DNA of 64,000 nucleotides from Lutraria lutraria (lineage: Eukaryota > Mollusca > Bivalvia > Venerida > Mactridae): positions 181,501 through 245,500 of the forward strand of contig OZ026835.1 in the NCBI GenBank assembly GCA_964023205.1, read 5' to 3'. Position 1 is the first letter of the stretch. Every line of letters starts with the position of its first letter. The translations under genes were made by a program, and so were the position numbers. Below are positions 24,901 to 38,640 of this stretch, one piece after another. The notes under the pieces were generated by a model. It saw only the letters and a list, made by a program, of their open reading frames with translations. It searched no databases and was not told where the DNA came from.

Positions 24901-27789
24901 GTAGACCACAGACCTCACATAACAGACAACTTAACACTGTATGATCAGAATATACCACTATAGACCACAGACCTCACATAACAGACAACTTAACACTGTA
25001 TGATCAGAATATACCACTGTAGACCACATACCTCACATAACAGACAACTCAACGCTGTATGATTAGAATATGCCACTGTAGACCACAGACCTCACATAAC
25101 AGACAACTTAACGCTGTATGATCAGAATATACCACTGTAGACCACAGACCTCACATAACAGACAACTTAACACTGTATGATCAGAATATACCACTATAGA
25201 CCACAGACCTCACATAACAGACAACTTAACACTGTATGATCAGAATATACCACAGTAGACCACATACCTCACATAATAGACAACTTAACACTGTATGATC
25301 AGAATATACCATTGTAGACCACAGACCTCACATAACAGACAACTTAACACTGTATGATCAGAATATACCACTGTAGACCACAGACCTCACATAACAGACA
25401 ACTTAACACTGTATGATCAGAATATACCACTGTAGACCACAGACCTCACATAACAGACAACTTAACACTGTATGATCAGAATATACCACTGTAGACCACA
25501 GACCTCACATAACAGACAACTTAACACTGTATGATCAGAATATACCACTGTAGTCCACAGACCTCACATAACAGACAACTTAACACTGTATGATCAGAAT
25601 ATACCACTGTAGACCACAGACCTCACATAATAGACAACTTAACACTGTATGATCAGAATATACCACTGTAGACCACAGACCTCACATAACAGACAACTTA
25701 ACACTGTATGATCAGAATATACCACTGTAGACCACAGACCTCACATAACAGACAACTTAACACTGTATGATCAGAATATACCACTGTAGACCACAGACCT
25801 CACATAACAGACAACTTAACACTGTATGATCAGAATATACCACTGTAGACCACAGACCTCACATAATAGACAACTTAACACTGTATGATCAGAATATACC
25901 ACTGTAGACCACAGACCTCACATAACAGACAACTTAACACTGTATGATCAGAATATACCACTGTAGACCACAGACTTCACATAATAGACAACTTAACACT
26001 GTATGATCAGAATATACCACTGTAGACCACAGACCTCACATAACAGACAACTTAACGCTGTATGATCAGAATATACCACTGTAGACCACAGACCTCACAT
26101 AACAGACAACTTAACACTGTATGATCAGAATATACCATTGTAGACCACAGACCTCACATAATAGACAACTTAACGCTGTATGATTAGAATATACCACTGT
26201 AGACCACAGACCTCATATAACAGACAACTCAACGCTGTATGATTAGAATATGCCACTGTGGACCACAGACCTCACATAACAGACAACTTAACACTGTATG
26301 ATCAGAATATACCACTGTAGACCACATACCTCACATAATAGACAACTTAACACTGTATGATCAGAATATACCATTGTAGACCACAGACCTCACATAATAG
26401 ACAACTTAACACTGTATGATCAGAATATACCACTGTAGACCACAGACCTCACACAACAGACAACTTAACACTGTATGATCAGAATATACCACTGTAGACC
26501 ACAGACCTCACATAACAGACAACTTAACACTGTATGATCAGAATATACCACTGTAGACCACAGACCTCACATAACAGACAACTTAACACTGTATGATCAG
26601 AATATACCACTGTAGACCACAGACCTCACACAACAGACAACTTAACACTGTATGATCAGAATATACCACTGTAGACCACAGACCTCACATAACAGACAAC
26701 TTAACACTGTATGATCAGAATATACCACTGTAGACCACAGACCTCACACAACAGACAACTCAACGCTGTATGATTAGAATATACCATTGTAGACCACATA
26801 CCTCACACAACAGACAACTTAACACTGTATGATCAGAATATACCACTGTAGACCACAGACCTCACACAACAGACAACTTAACACTGTATGATCAGAATAT
26901 ACCACTGTAGACCACAGACCTCACACAACAGACAACTTAACACTGTATGATCAGAATATACCACTGTAGACCACAGACCTCACATAACAGACAACTTAAC
27001 ACTGTATGATCAGAATATACCACTGTAGACCACAGACCTCACATAATAGACAACTTAACACTGTATGATCAGAATATACCACTGTAGACCACAGACCTCA
27101 CATAACAGACAACTTAACACTGTATGATCAGAATATACCACTGTAGACCACAGACCTCACACAACAGACAACTTAACACTGTATGATCAGAATATACCAC
27201 TGTAGACCACAGACCTCACATAACAGACAACTTAACACTGTATGATCAGAATATACCACTGTAGACCACAGACCTCACATAACAGACAACTTAACACTGT
27301 ATGATCAGAATATACCACTGTAGACCACAGACCTCACATAACAGACAACTTAACACTGTATGATCAGAATATACCACTGTAGACCACAGACCTCACACAA
27401 CAGACAACTTAACACTGTATGATCAGAATATACCACTGTAGACCACAGACCTCACATAACAGACAACTTAACGCTGTATGATCAGAATATACCACTGTAG
27501 ACCACAGACCTCACACAACAGACAACTTAACACTGTATGATCGGAATATACCACTGTAGACCACAGACCTCACACAACAGACAACTTAACACTGTATGAT
27601 CAGAATATACCACTGTAGACCACAGACCTCACATAACAGACAACTTAACGCTGTATGATCAGAATATACCACTGTAGACCACAGACCTCACATAAAAGAC
27701 AACTTAACGCTGTATGATCAGAATATACCACTGTAGACCACAGACCTCACATAATAGACAACTTAACGCTGTATGATCAGAATATACCA

Positions 27790-30700
27790 CTGTAGACCAC
27801 ATACCTCACATAATAGACAACTTAACACTGTATGATTGGAATATACCATTGTAGACCACAGACCTCACATAATAGACAACTTAACGCTGTATGATCAGAA
27901 TATACCACTGTAGACCACAGACCTCACATAATAGACAACTTAACGCTGTATGATCAGAATATACCACTGTAGACCACATACCTCACATAATAGACAACTT
28001 AACGCTGTATGATCAGAATATACCACTGTAGACCACAGACCTCACATAACAGACAACTTAACGCTGTATGATCAGAATATACCACTGTAGACCACAGACC
28101 TCACATAACAGACAACTTAACGCTGTATGATCAGAATATACCACTGTAGACCACAGACCTCACATAACAGACAACTTAACGCTGTATGATCAGAATATAC
28201 CACTGTAGACCACAGACCTCACACAACAGACAACTTAACACTGTATGATCAGAATATACCACTGTAGACCACAGACCTCACACAACAGACAACTTAACAC
28301 TGTATGATCAGAATATACCACTGTAGACCACAGACCTCACATAACAGACAACTTAACGCTGTATGATCAGAATATACCACTGTAGACCACAGACCTCACA
28401 TAACAGACAACTTAACGCTGTATGATCAGAATATACCACTGTAGACCACAGACCTCACATAATAGACAACTTAACGCTGTATGATCAGAATATACCACTG
28501 TAGACCACATACCTCACATAATAGACAACTTAACACTGTATGATCGGAATATACCACTGTAGACCACAGACCTCACATAATAGACAACTTAACGCTGTAT
28601 GATCAGAATATACCACTGTAGACCACAGACCTCACATAATAGACAACTTAACGCTGTATGATCAGAATATACCACTGTAGACCACAGACCTCACATAACA
28701 GACAACTTAACGCTGTATGATCAGAATATACCACTGTAGACCACAGACCTCACATAATAGACAACTTAACGCTGTATGATCAGAATATACCACTGTAGAC
28801 CACAGACCTCACATAATAGACAACTTAACGCTGTATGATCAGAATATACCACTGTAGACCACATACCTCACATAATAGACAACTTAACACTGTATGATCG
28901 GAATATACCATTGTAGACCACAGACCTCACATAATAGACAACTTAACGCTGTCTGATCAGAATATACCACTGTAGACCACAGACCTCACATAATAGACAA
29001 CTTAACGCTGTATGATCAGAATATACCACTGTAGACCACATACCTCACATAATAGACAACTTAACGCTGTATGATCAGAATATACCACTGTAGACCACAG
29101 ACCTCACATAACAGACAACTTAACGCTGTATGATCAGAATATACCACTGTAGACCACAGACCTCACATAACAGACAACTTAACGCTGTATGATCAGAATA
29201 TACCACTGTAGACCACAGACCTCACATAACAGACAACTTAACGCTGTATGATCAGAATATACCACTGTAGACCACAGACCTCACACAACAGACAACTTAA
29301 CACTGTATGATCAGAATATACCACTGTAGACCACAGACCTCACACAACAGACAACTTAACACTGTATGATCAGAATATACCACTGTAGACCACAGACCTC
29401 ACATAACAGACAACTTAACGCTGTATGATCAGAATATACCACTGTAGACCACAGACCTCACATAACAGACAACTTAACGCTGTATGATCAGAATATACCA
29501 CTGTAGACCACAGACCTCACATAATAGACAACTTAACGCTGTATGATCAGAATATACCACTGTAGACCACATACCTCACATAATAGACAACTTAACACTG
29601 TATGATCGGAATATACCACTGTAGACCACAGACCTCACATAATAGACAACTTAACGCTGTATGATCAGAATATACCACTGTAGACCACAGACCTCACATA
29701 ATAGACAACTTAACGCTGTATGATCAGAATATACCACTGTAGACCACAGACCTCACATAATGGACAACTTAACGCTGTATGATCAGAATATACCACTGTA
29801 GACCACAGACCTCACATAACAGACAACTTAACGCTGTATGATCAGAATATACCACTGTAGACCACAGACCTCACATAACAGACAACTTAACGCTGTATGA
29901 TCAGAATATACCACTGTAGACCACAGACCTCAAATAACAGACAACTTAACGCTGTATGATCAGAATATACCACTGTAGACCACAGACCTCAAATAACAGA
30001 CAACTTAACGCTGTATGATCAGAATATACCACTGTAGACCACAGACCTCACATAAAAGACAACTTAACGCTGTATGATCAGAATATACCACTGTAGACCA
30101 CAGACCTCACATAACAGACAACTTAACGCTGTATGATCAGAATATACCACTGTAGACCACAGACCTCACATAACAGACAACTTAACGCTGTATGATCAGA
30201 ATATACCATTGTAGACCACATACCTCACATAATAGACAACTTAACGCTGTATGATCAGAATATACCACTGTAGACCACATACCTCACATAATAGACAACT
30301 TAACACTGTATGATCAGAATATACCACTGTAGACCACAGACCTCACATAATAGACAACTTAACACTGTATGATCAGAATATACCACTGTAGACCACAGAA
30401 CTCACACAACAGACAACTTAACACTGTATGATCAGAATATACCACTGTAGACCACAGACCTCACATAACAGACAACTTAACACTGTATGATCAGAATATA
30501 CCACTGTAGACCACAGATCTCACACAACAGACAACTTAACACTGTATGATCAGAATATACCACTGTAGACCACAGACCTCACATAATAGACAACTTAACA
30601 CTGTATGATCAGAATATACCACTGTAGACCACAGACCTCACATAATAGACAACTTAACACTGTATGATCAGAATATACCACTGTAGACCACAGACCTCAC

Positions 30701-30798
30701 ATAATAGTCAACTTAACACTGTATGATCAGAATATACCATTGTAGACCACAGACCTCACATAACAGACAACTTAACACTGTATGATCAGAATATACCA
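27790..30798. repeat. 3,009-bp higher-order satellite block, copy 1
   Basis: Rare variants here recur exactly 3,009 bp (51 x 59) downstream: TATGATTGGA at 27,831 and 30,840, GTCTGATCAG at 28,951 and 31,960, the CATAAAAGAC unit near 30,054 and 33,063, and CAGATCTCAC near 30,516 and 33,525. Inside the block, units from 27,831 are repeated from 28,893 (1,062 bp, 18 units); for example, TATGATCGGA is at 28,539 and 29,601. The left edge is set where the match with the second copy fails. Confidence 0.9.
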
Positions 30799-33700
30799 CT
30801 GTAGACCACATACCTCACATAATAGACAACTTAACACTGTATGATTGGAATATACCATTGTAGACCACAGACCTCACATAATAGACAACTTAACGCTGTA
30901 TGATCAGAATATACCACTGTAGACCACAGACCTCACATAATAGACAACTTAACGCTGTATGATCAGAATATACCACTGTAGACCACATACCTCACATAAT
31001 AGACAACTTAACGCTGTATGATCAGAATATACCACTGTAGACCACAGACCTCACATAACAGACAACTTAACGCTGTATGATCAGAATATACCACTGTAGA
31101 CCACAGACCTCACATAACAGACAACTTAACGCTGTATGATCAGAATATACCACTGTAGACCACAGACCTCACATAACAGACAACTTAACGCTGTATGATC
31201 AGAATATACCACTGTAGACCACAGACCTCACACAACAGACAACTTAACACTGTATGATCAGAATATACCACTGTAGACCACAGACCTCACACAACAGACA
31301 ACTTAACACTGTATGATCAGAATATACCACTGTAGACCACAGACCTCACATAACAGACAACTTAACGCTGTATGATCAGAATATACCACTGTAGACCACA
31401 GACCTCACATAACAGACAACTTAACGCTGTATGATCAGAATATACCACTGTAGACCACAGACCTCACATAATAGACAACTTAACGCTGTATGATCAGAAT
31501 ATACCACTGTAGACCACATACCTCACATAATAGACAACTTAACACTGTATGATCGGAATATACCACTGTAGACCACAGACCTCACATAATAGACAACTTA
31601 ACGCTGTATGATCAGAATATACCACTGTAGACCACAGACCTCACATAATAGACAACTTAACGCTGTATGATCAGAATATACCACTGTAGACCACAGACCT
31701 CACATAACAGACAACTTAACGCTGTATGATCAGAATATACCACTGTAGACCACAGACCTCACATAATAGACAACTTAACGCTGTATGATCAGAATATACC
31801 ACTGTAGACCACAGACCTCACATAATAGACAACTTAACGCTGTATGATCAGAATATACCACTGTAGACCACATACCTCACATAATAGACAACTTAACACT
31901 GTATGATCGGAATATACCATTGTAGACCACAGACCTCACATAATAGACAACTTAACGCTGTCTGATCAGAATATACCACTGTAGACCACAGACCTCACAT
32001 AATAGACAACTTAACGCTGTATGATCAGAATATACCACTGTAGACCACATACCTCACATAATAGACAACTTAACGCTGTATGATCAGAATATACCACTGT
32101 AGACCACAGACCTCACATAACAGACAACTTAACGCTGTATGATCAGAATATACCACTGTAGACCACAGACCTCACATAACAGACAACTTAACGCTGTATG
32201 ATCAGAATATACCACTGTAGACCACAGACCTCACATAACAGACAACTTAACGCTGTATGATCAGAATATACCACTGTAGACCACAGACCTCACACAACAG
32301 ACAACTTAACACTGTATGATCAGAATATACCACTGTAGACCACAGACCTCACACAACAGACAACTTAACACTGTATGATCAGAATATACCACTGTAGACC
32401 ACAGACCTCACATAACAGACAACTTAACGCTGTATGATCAGAATATACCACTGTAGACCACAGACCTCACATAACAGACAACTTAACGCTGTATGATCAG
32501 AATATACCACTGTAGACCACAGACCTCACATAATAGACAACTTAACGCTGTATGATCAGAATATACCACTGTAGACCACATACCTCACATAATAGTCAAC
32601 TTAACACTGTATGATCGGAATATACCACTGTAGACCACAGACCTCACATAATAGACAACTTAACGCTGTATGATCAGAATATACCACTGTAGACCACAGA
32701 CCTCACATAATAGACAACTTAACGCTGTATGATCAGAATATACCACTGTAGACCACAGACCTCACATAATGGACAACTTAACGCTGTATGATCAGAATAT
32801 ACCACTGTAGACCACAGACCTCACATAACAGACAACTTAACGCTGTATGATCAGAATATACCACTGTAGACCACAGACCTCACATAACAGACAACTTAAC
32901 GCTGTATGATCAGAATATACCACTGTAGACCACAGACCTCAAATAACAGACAACTTAACGCTGTATGATCAGAATATACCACTGTAGACCACAGACCTCA
33001 AATAACAGACAACTTAACGCTGTATGATCAGAATATACCACTGTAGACCACAGACCTCACATAAAAGACAACTTAACGCTGTATGATCAGAATATACCAC
33101 TGTAGACCACAGACCTCACATAACAGACAACTTAACGCTGTATGATCAGAATATACCACTGTAGACCACAGACCTCACATAACAGACAACTTAACGCTGT
33201 ATGATCAGAATATACCATTGTAGACCACATACCTCACATAATAGACAACTTAACGCTGTATGATCAGAATATACCACTGTAGACCACATACCTCACATAA
33301 TAGACAACTTAACACTGTATGATCAGAATATACCACTGTAGACCACAGACCTCACATAATAGACAACTTAACACTGTATGATCAGAATATACCACTGTAG
33401 ACCACAGAACTCACACAACAGACAACTTAACACTGTATGATCAGAATATACCACTGTAGACCACAGACCTCACATAACAGACAACTTAACACTGTATGAT
33501 CAGAATATACCACTGTAGACCACAGATCTCACACAACAGACAACTTAACACTGTATGATCAGAATATACCACTGTAGACCACAGACCTCACATAATAGAC
33601 AACTTAACACTGTATGATCAGAATATACCACTGTAGACCACAGACCTCACATAATAGACAACTTAACACTGTATGATCAGAATATACCACTGTAGACCAC

Positions 33701-33807
33701 AGACCTCACATAATAGTCAACTTAACACTGTATGATCAGAATATACCATTGTAGACCACAGACCTCACATAACAGACAACTTAACACTGTATGATCAGAA
33801 TATACCA
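30799..33807. repeat. 3,009-bp higher-order satellite block, copy 2
   Basis: Tandem duplicate of the preceding block, including the nested 18-mer (TATGATTGGA at 30,840, its counterpart at 31,902). One visible difference is CATAATAGTCAAC near 32,591 where copy 1 has CATAATAGACAAC. The match ends near 33,812, where this copy reads CAGACCTCACATAACAG and the corresponding place in copy 1 reads CATACCTCACATAATAG. So few differences suggest a recent event. Confidence 0.9.
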
Positions 33808-34589
33808 CTGTAGACCACAGACCTCACATAACAGACAACTCAACGCTGTATGATTAGAATATGCCACTGTAGACCACAGACCTCACATAATAGACAACTT
33901 AACGCTGTATGATCAGAATATACCACTGTAGACCACATACCTCACATAATAGACAACTTAACACTGTATGATCAGAATATACCACTGTAGACCACAGACC
34001 TCACATAATAGACAACTTAACACTGTATGATCAGAATATACCACTGTAGACCACAGACCTCACACAACAGACAACTTAACACTGTATGATCAGAATATAC
34101 CACTGTAGACCACAGACCTCACACAACAGACAACTTAACGCTGTATGATCAGAATATACCACTGTAGACCACAGACCTCACATAATAGACAACTTAACAC
34201 TGTATGATCAGAATAAACCACTGTAGACCACAGACCTCACATAATAGACAACTTAACACTGTATGATCAGAATATACCACTGTAGACCACAGACCTCACA
34301 TAATAGACAACTTAACACTGTATGATCAGAATATACCATTGTAGACCACAGACCTCACATAACAGACAACTTAACACTGTATGATCAGAATATACCACTG
34401 TAGACCACAGACCTCACATAACAGACAACTCAACGCTGTATGATTAGAATATGCCACTGTAGACCACAGACCTCACACAACAGACAACTTAACGTTGTAT
34501 GGTTAGAATATACCACTGTAGACCACAGACCTCACACAACAGACAACTTAACGTTGTATGGTTAGAATATACCACTGTAGACCACATAC

Positions 34590-36807
34590 AAATCAACAAG
34601 CATTCTTAATCTTATAAACTGACTAAATATGTAAAATATTCTTAACGGTGAACTTTATATTATACTCTGTATGCAGATTCAGAGATTCATTTGTTGGACC
34701 CAAAACGCTATATTGTTGTATCTGATAGATCGGTTTAAACGAGTATTTAATGCTATATCCGAGATATGACAATACGTTTCAATGGAAGCTCAGGACTTAT
34801 ATCGGATAATTAGAAAACTATCATAGACTAAAATCAGTTTTTAAGAAAGTAAAGCGACTAAATAATTAACTCCGTGAAACGTAATGTTCATTTTAGATTA
34901 GTATCCGGCGGGTAACTTTATGTCTGTAATTCGAAAACATAAGTTCCAGTGATGTAAAAAAAGCCGAAGGTGTAATATCATGCGCTGTTGTGATTATCAC
35001 TTTAAACGCATAAACATCTTTATTTTCCCGTTGAGTATGTGAGTATGCTTTCGAATAACCAGTTCATTACCAGCAAGATACGAGCAGTGTATGGTATTGA
35101 TCCATTCTTTATGCTTCCTCAGGCTTCTATACCACAATAGGCTAACAGGTGGGAAAGCAAACAGCTATGTGGAAGGGTCTAAAACGTTCACATTCTCTCA
35201 AAGGTAGTTTACGTGTTCGTTTGTGTTTCACATTCAGACATACGAGTATTTCCAGTTTTATACAAAGAAGCCATATTTTCTGTAATTGCGTATAAGCAGT
35301 GTTCTTTCTCACAACTGAATGAATAAACAGTTATGTCTGCATTGCTATATATTCATTTATAAAAAGCTTCAACTTATAACTACACTATCATTTAATATAA
35401 ACCGTCTTCAATACCAACTACAAACATGCTTTATTATTTAATTGAAACGGATATAACTGATCGTTAATTGATTATAATAGAATACATCATCGTTCAACAA
35501 TCTTAACTATTCTATATATCATATTTTATTAAAGGATCACGTCGTATTAATTCTACAGATATTTGATAACGATGTACCTTTGAAGTGATTAGATAGCACA
35601 ACTAACGTAGCCTCGGCTATGGTCATTTGTGTCTGTATTGAAAAGCCAAAACCTCTAATAAAAAAACTCCGTGGTGTACAAACGAAAGTACAAAGATGAA
35701 AATGTTTGGTTTGTTGAATTTGATTTTATTGTAGTACCATTTCAGGTTGGTCATTGTTTCGATCATCAATATGATGTTTCATCGATGACTATAATGTTGA
35801 TAATATCATAATTAAATCAGGTTTATGCATGATGATACATTAGTGAGTTTTATATGAAATAATCAAGTTATTAGCATACCAGACGGAGGCTTTAAACGAA
35901 GTTGTTATGGCTGCATCAAACTGTATAATAGAATTCTTATTTTAGAAAGGTATTTATGGGTTGCATAATGGTTATCAATGGTTTTAAAAACATTGTTTAC
36001 AATACATGACATGTTAATGGTCGTGGTTTTCCTATACATACATTACTCAGCCTACTTGTTAGCGATACGCTATGATTGCAACTATTTCAGATCAACTAAT
36101 CGAATTCCGTTCCACATTTACTGCCTAATCTTGCTAAATCTCAATTTTTACAACTCATTATTTTGATAAGATAATTACTTGGGCTTATACAAAATACATA
36201 CTCTTTTTTATAACGGTGTGTTTTATATCATTTGATAGCAGGTGTGAAAATTAAAAGTTCGAAATGTACGTTCGGTGCAAATTCTTACCCATTAATGAGT
36301 ATCGGCAAATCAAGTTATACATTAGCGGAAAATTATTCTCTTAGCGGAATGAGTGTATAAATGCCTTCAAAGTTCAAAACATATTCTTCACTTTCGGCAG
36401 AAAATCGCATAAATGATTAAACTGTAATGATAGGACGTAACGTTCGTAAACAATAACTGCGACATAGCCAACTAATCAGAGTGCAACATAGATGACAGAT
36501 TTAGAGTAATTTGTTGTCACCACAATATAGCAAATAAAGTTACAGTGCATAAATAAGAAGGGCTTCATGTTAATTAATAAATTTAAGGATTGTGTGTTTC
36601 ATTCTTCACGAGGGTTTGTGTTTTTATTTTTTTTGCTGCTATGTTTTAAGCAGTGTCTATTTTCCACACACGACGTAGATTATAAGCATGCTGTCTTGTC
36701 ACATTTACTGCTTAGTAATCATATCCAAATATCACATTTAGTGTTTCTCCATTTCTAAGACTGTTCAGTATATAATTACACTACAATCACGACACTAATT
36801 GGCAGAG
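34590..36807. other. Intergenic DNA between satellite and retrotransposon
   Basis: No gene, RNA or tandem repeat recognised. Open frames of up to 63 codons only. Confidence 0.5.
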
Positions 36808-36912
36808 AATGTAAAGTTTATTAGCTCGAGAATAAACCATTTGTCTTACCCAGAAACGTTATAAATCAATAATTCCTTGACTTCGAAGAGATCAGTCGTA
36901 AGTTGATTAATT
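36808..36912 (+). repeat. Left split direct repeat A1
   Basis: AATGTAAAGTTTATTAGCTC and the following sequence to about 36,868 match A2 at 43,149-43,211. After a gap, ATTCCTTGACTTCGAAGAGA and CAGTCGTAAGTTGATTAATT match 43,291-43,332. Relative to A2, the 79 bp at 43,212-43,290 with the TATA and CCAAT motifs are missing. Confidence 0.9.
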
Positions 36913-37254
36913 TTTTTGCATAATTTTGCATAACTTGGTCCACGTGCTGTTCATTTCGAATTTGCACTAGGTTTAATTCATTTTATTGTGAATTCTGAGT
37001 AAAATAATTTGCGTTAATTATATAAAACCGAGTTTAAACACACGGGCTGGGTGTATGGTTAAGCGCCAGGTTAGACATGAGGTTTAAAAAAATTTAAAGC
37101 AATTTGTAGATCTTGAGTGTTGAACGTCATAATTATTGACGTCAGTACTAGTATTTGTATAGATCTTGTGTATTGGTTTAATATTTTTATCTTTAGATTG
37201 TTTATTTCGTTAGGTTAATTATTTGCTTGTGTTTTTGTTCCATACATTGCCAAC

Positions 37255-38640
37255 ATGCCAAAATGGAACATGCGCTCGGACCAGCCAAGCAAGAAGGGAA
37301 AACAAAAACGCCAAGCTGTGGATGTTTTGGACCCGCGTGTGGTTGCTGGTGAGCAAGTGGTGGAATCCTCCAGTAAAACATCTACATCAGGTGATAATTA
37401 AACCAATTGACCTTAATTTGAATAATCTGACGCCCACGTGTTCAGCATTCAGGTTGTCGGCACACATTCCGTTGCCTATCAAAGAGAAAATATAGGCTGA
37501 TAACAGATTTATTGAATTTAATTGTTTATTACGCCATAAATAGGCGGAGGCTAAACAAAAATTACAATTACTTTAGTCAATGGGGAACTTGTGGTGACGG
37601 AACAAGATATATCAGTTAAGGTAGCGGAGAGGGTCGAACTTTGGTCAGATGCATTTATTGTGTCCATATCTGTTTATATTGAAAGACATCCTGGTGAAAC
37701 ACTTGGTTTATTACAATACATGTCGAATATAAGGCTTGCATCCACAAAATTTAATCGTTGGTTGGTTTATGATAAACAGTTTGGCTTAAAAAAGTAGATG
37801 TTTGATCATATGTCATGGCATATTGTAGTCGAAGGTCTTTGACGATGATACGTATGCATTACATTGCAGTTCATCGTCAAAGCCACTTGTTCTTTAAAAG
37901 CTAACAGGTAAACGACTCAATCTGAGTCGCGTTCGTTTTCCTATTTAACGCACAAATTTCTGTAAAACCTGTGTACATTTCGATGAATTATAGTATAATC
38001 TATCAATATGACCAAAAATATACCTTCAACGGACGAAAGTTATCAAATATTTTGCCGATGTTTCATACTACCCTTAATTTCATAATTTTCCTCGTAAATG
38101 CTTTGGATTAAGTCCGTAGCATTCCGGAAAGTATGTAAATTGATCTGATTCAATAGACGCATGAACAAGCGTCTTAAGCTGTTCACTTTGTAAGAGGAGA
38201 ATTCCATAACTAAAATGGTCAACAAGACGAAATAAAAAAGACCAATTTAGTTATGGGACCCAGAACTAGGCATATTGTTGATTCAGAATTGTGGATGTTA
38301 TGTATGCAGCCTATGCATACCCAAGATACCTCGGCTGGTTACAAGTAGTGCCAGTAATATTACATCTGTTAACAAGACTTGTTTTACTTTTAACCAGAAT
38401 GGTTTCTGTGTAGACAAAACGTATAAATATATGCATTATTGTGTAAAATGTCAAGGTCAGCACTCTGCGGTTGTTTGTACCAATATTTTTGGTGCTGCTG
38501 GTATTCGTTTTCAGCGTCCTCAGTCTGCTCAAAGGAGCATGGGTCAGCACAATTTGAGACCGCGTTATCCTGGTATACGTTTCAGGTCTCAACACTCAAG
38601 CGGCCTTCGACTTTTCCTCAGTAGTCGGTTCCAAAAGGCC
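37255..38640 (+). pseudogene. gag-like ORF of the DIRS element, broken and interrupted
   Basis: The likely start is ATG at 37,255 (MPKWNMRSDQPSKKG), a basic N-terminus of 48 codons before a stop. Coding similarity continues in other frames: SAHIPLPIKEKI (about 37,456-37,491), then from about 37,567 a frame with LVNGEL, LWSDAFIVSISVYIERHPG, LLQYMSNIRLAS and YDKQFGLKK. A stop at 37,795 follows, MSWHIV comes just before the 443-bp insertion, and DSELWMLCMQPMHTQ resumes after it. A Cys/His-rich segment near 38,375-38,490 (CFTFNQNGFC, HYCVKCQGQH) fits the zinc-knuckle-like end of DIRS Gag, which would package element RNA. I count at least three frame changes or stops plus the insertion. The assignment rests on remembered family patterns. 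Confidence 0.7.
37827..38269 (+). mobile_element. 443-bp insertion in gag, hairpin-bearing element copy 2
   Basis: GGCATATTGT at 37,817-37,826 is repeated at 38,270-38,279, flanking the insert as a 10-bp target duplication, and the gag reading resumes directly after it. The interior from about 37,900 matches the element at 19.45-19.73 kb. Hairpins: CTTTGACGATGA (37,837-37,848) with its perfect complement at 37,871-37,882; AGACGC/GCGTCT at 38,155-38,174; and 17-bp arms 38,204-38,220 and 38,241-38,257 with one mismatch. There is no coding frame and no clear polymerase III box. A 9-10 bp duplication would fit a non-autonomous Mutator-like element; the possible terminal inverted repeats (TAGTTCTGGGTC-like) are weak. 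Confidence 0.65.

Larger units (their letters stand above)
21986..34589. repeat. 59-bp satellite array, about 213 copies
   Basis: The unit can be written as ACCACTGTAGACCACAGACC, TCACATAACAGACAACTTAA and CACTGTATGATCAGAATAT (59 bp). Spacing is exactly 59 bp over most of the array. Diagnostic variants are CACTG or CGCTG, GATTAG or GATCAG, ACATAACAG, ACATAATAG or ACACAACAG, and CAGACC or CATACC. Left-edge units carry more GATTAG. Two units near 22.0 and 23.96 kb are shortened to about 46 bp. Most units carry TGATCA, so BclI would give a 59-bp ladder. No frame, promoter or CENP-B box was seen. Size and homogeneity fit a chromosomal satellite such as centromeric, subtelomeric or heterochromatic DNA; which one cannot be told from sequence. 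Confidence 0.98.

Noticed and set aside
21986..34589. Resemblance to a CRISPR array (regular direct repeats)
   Set aside because: There are no unique spacers; the whole 59-bp unit is repeated, and the surroundings are eukaryotic.
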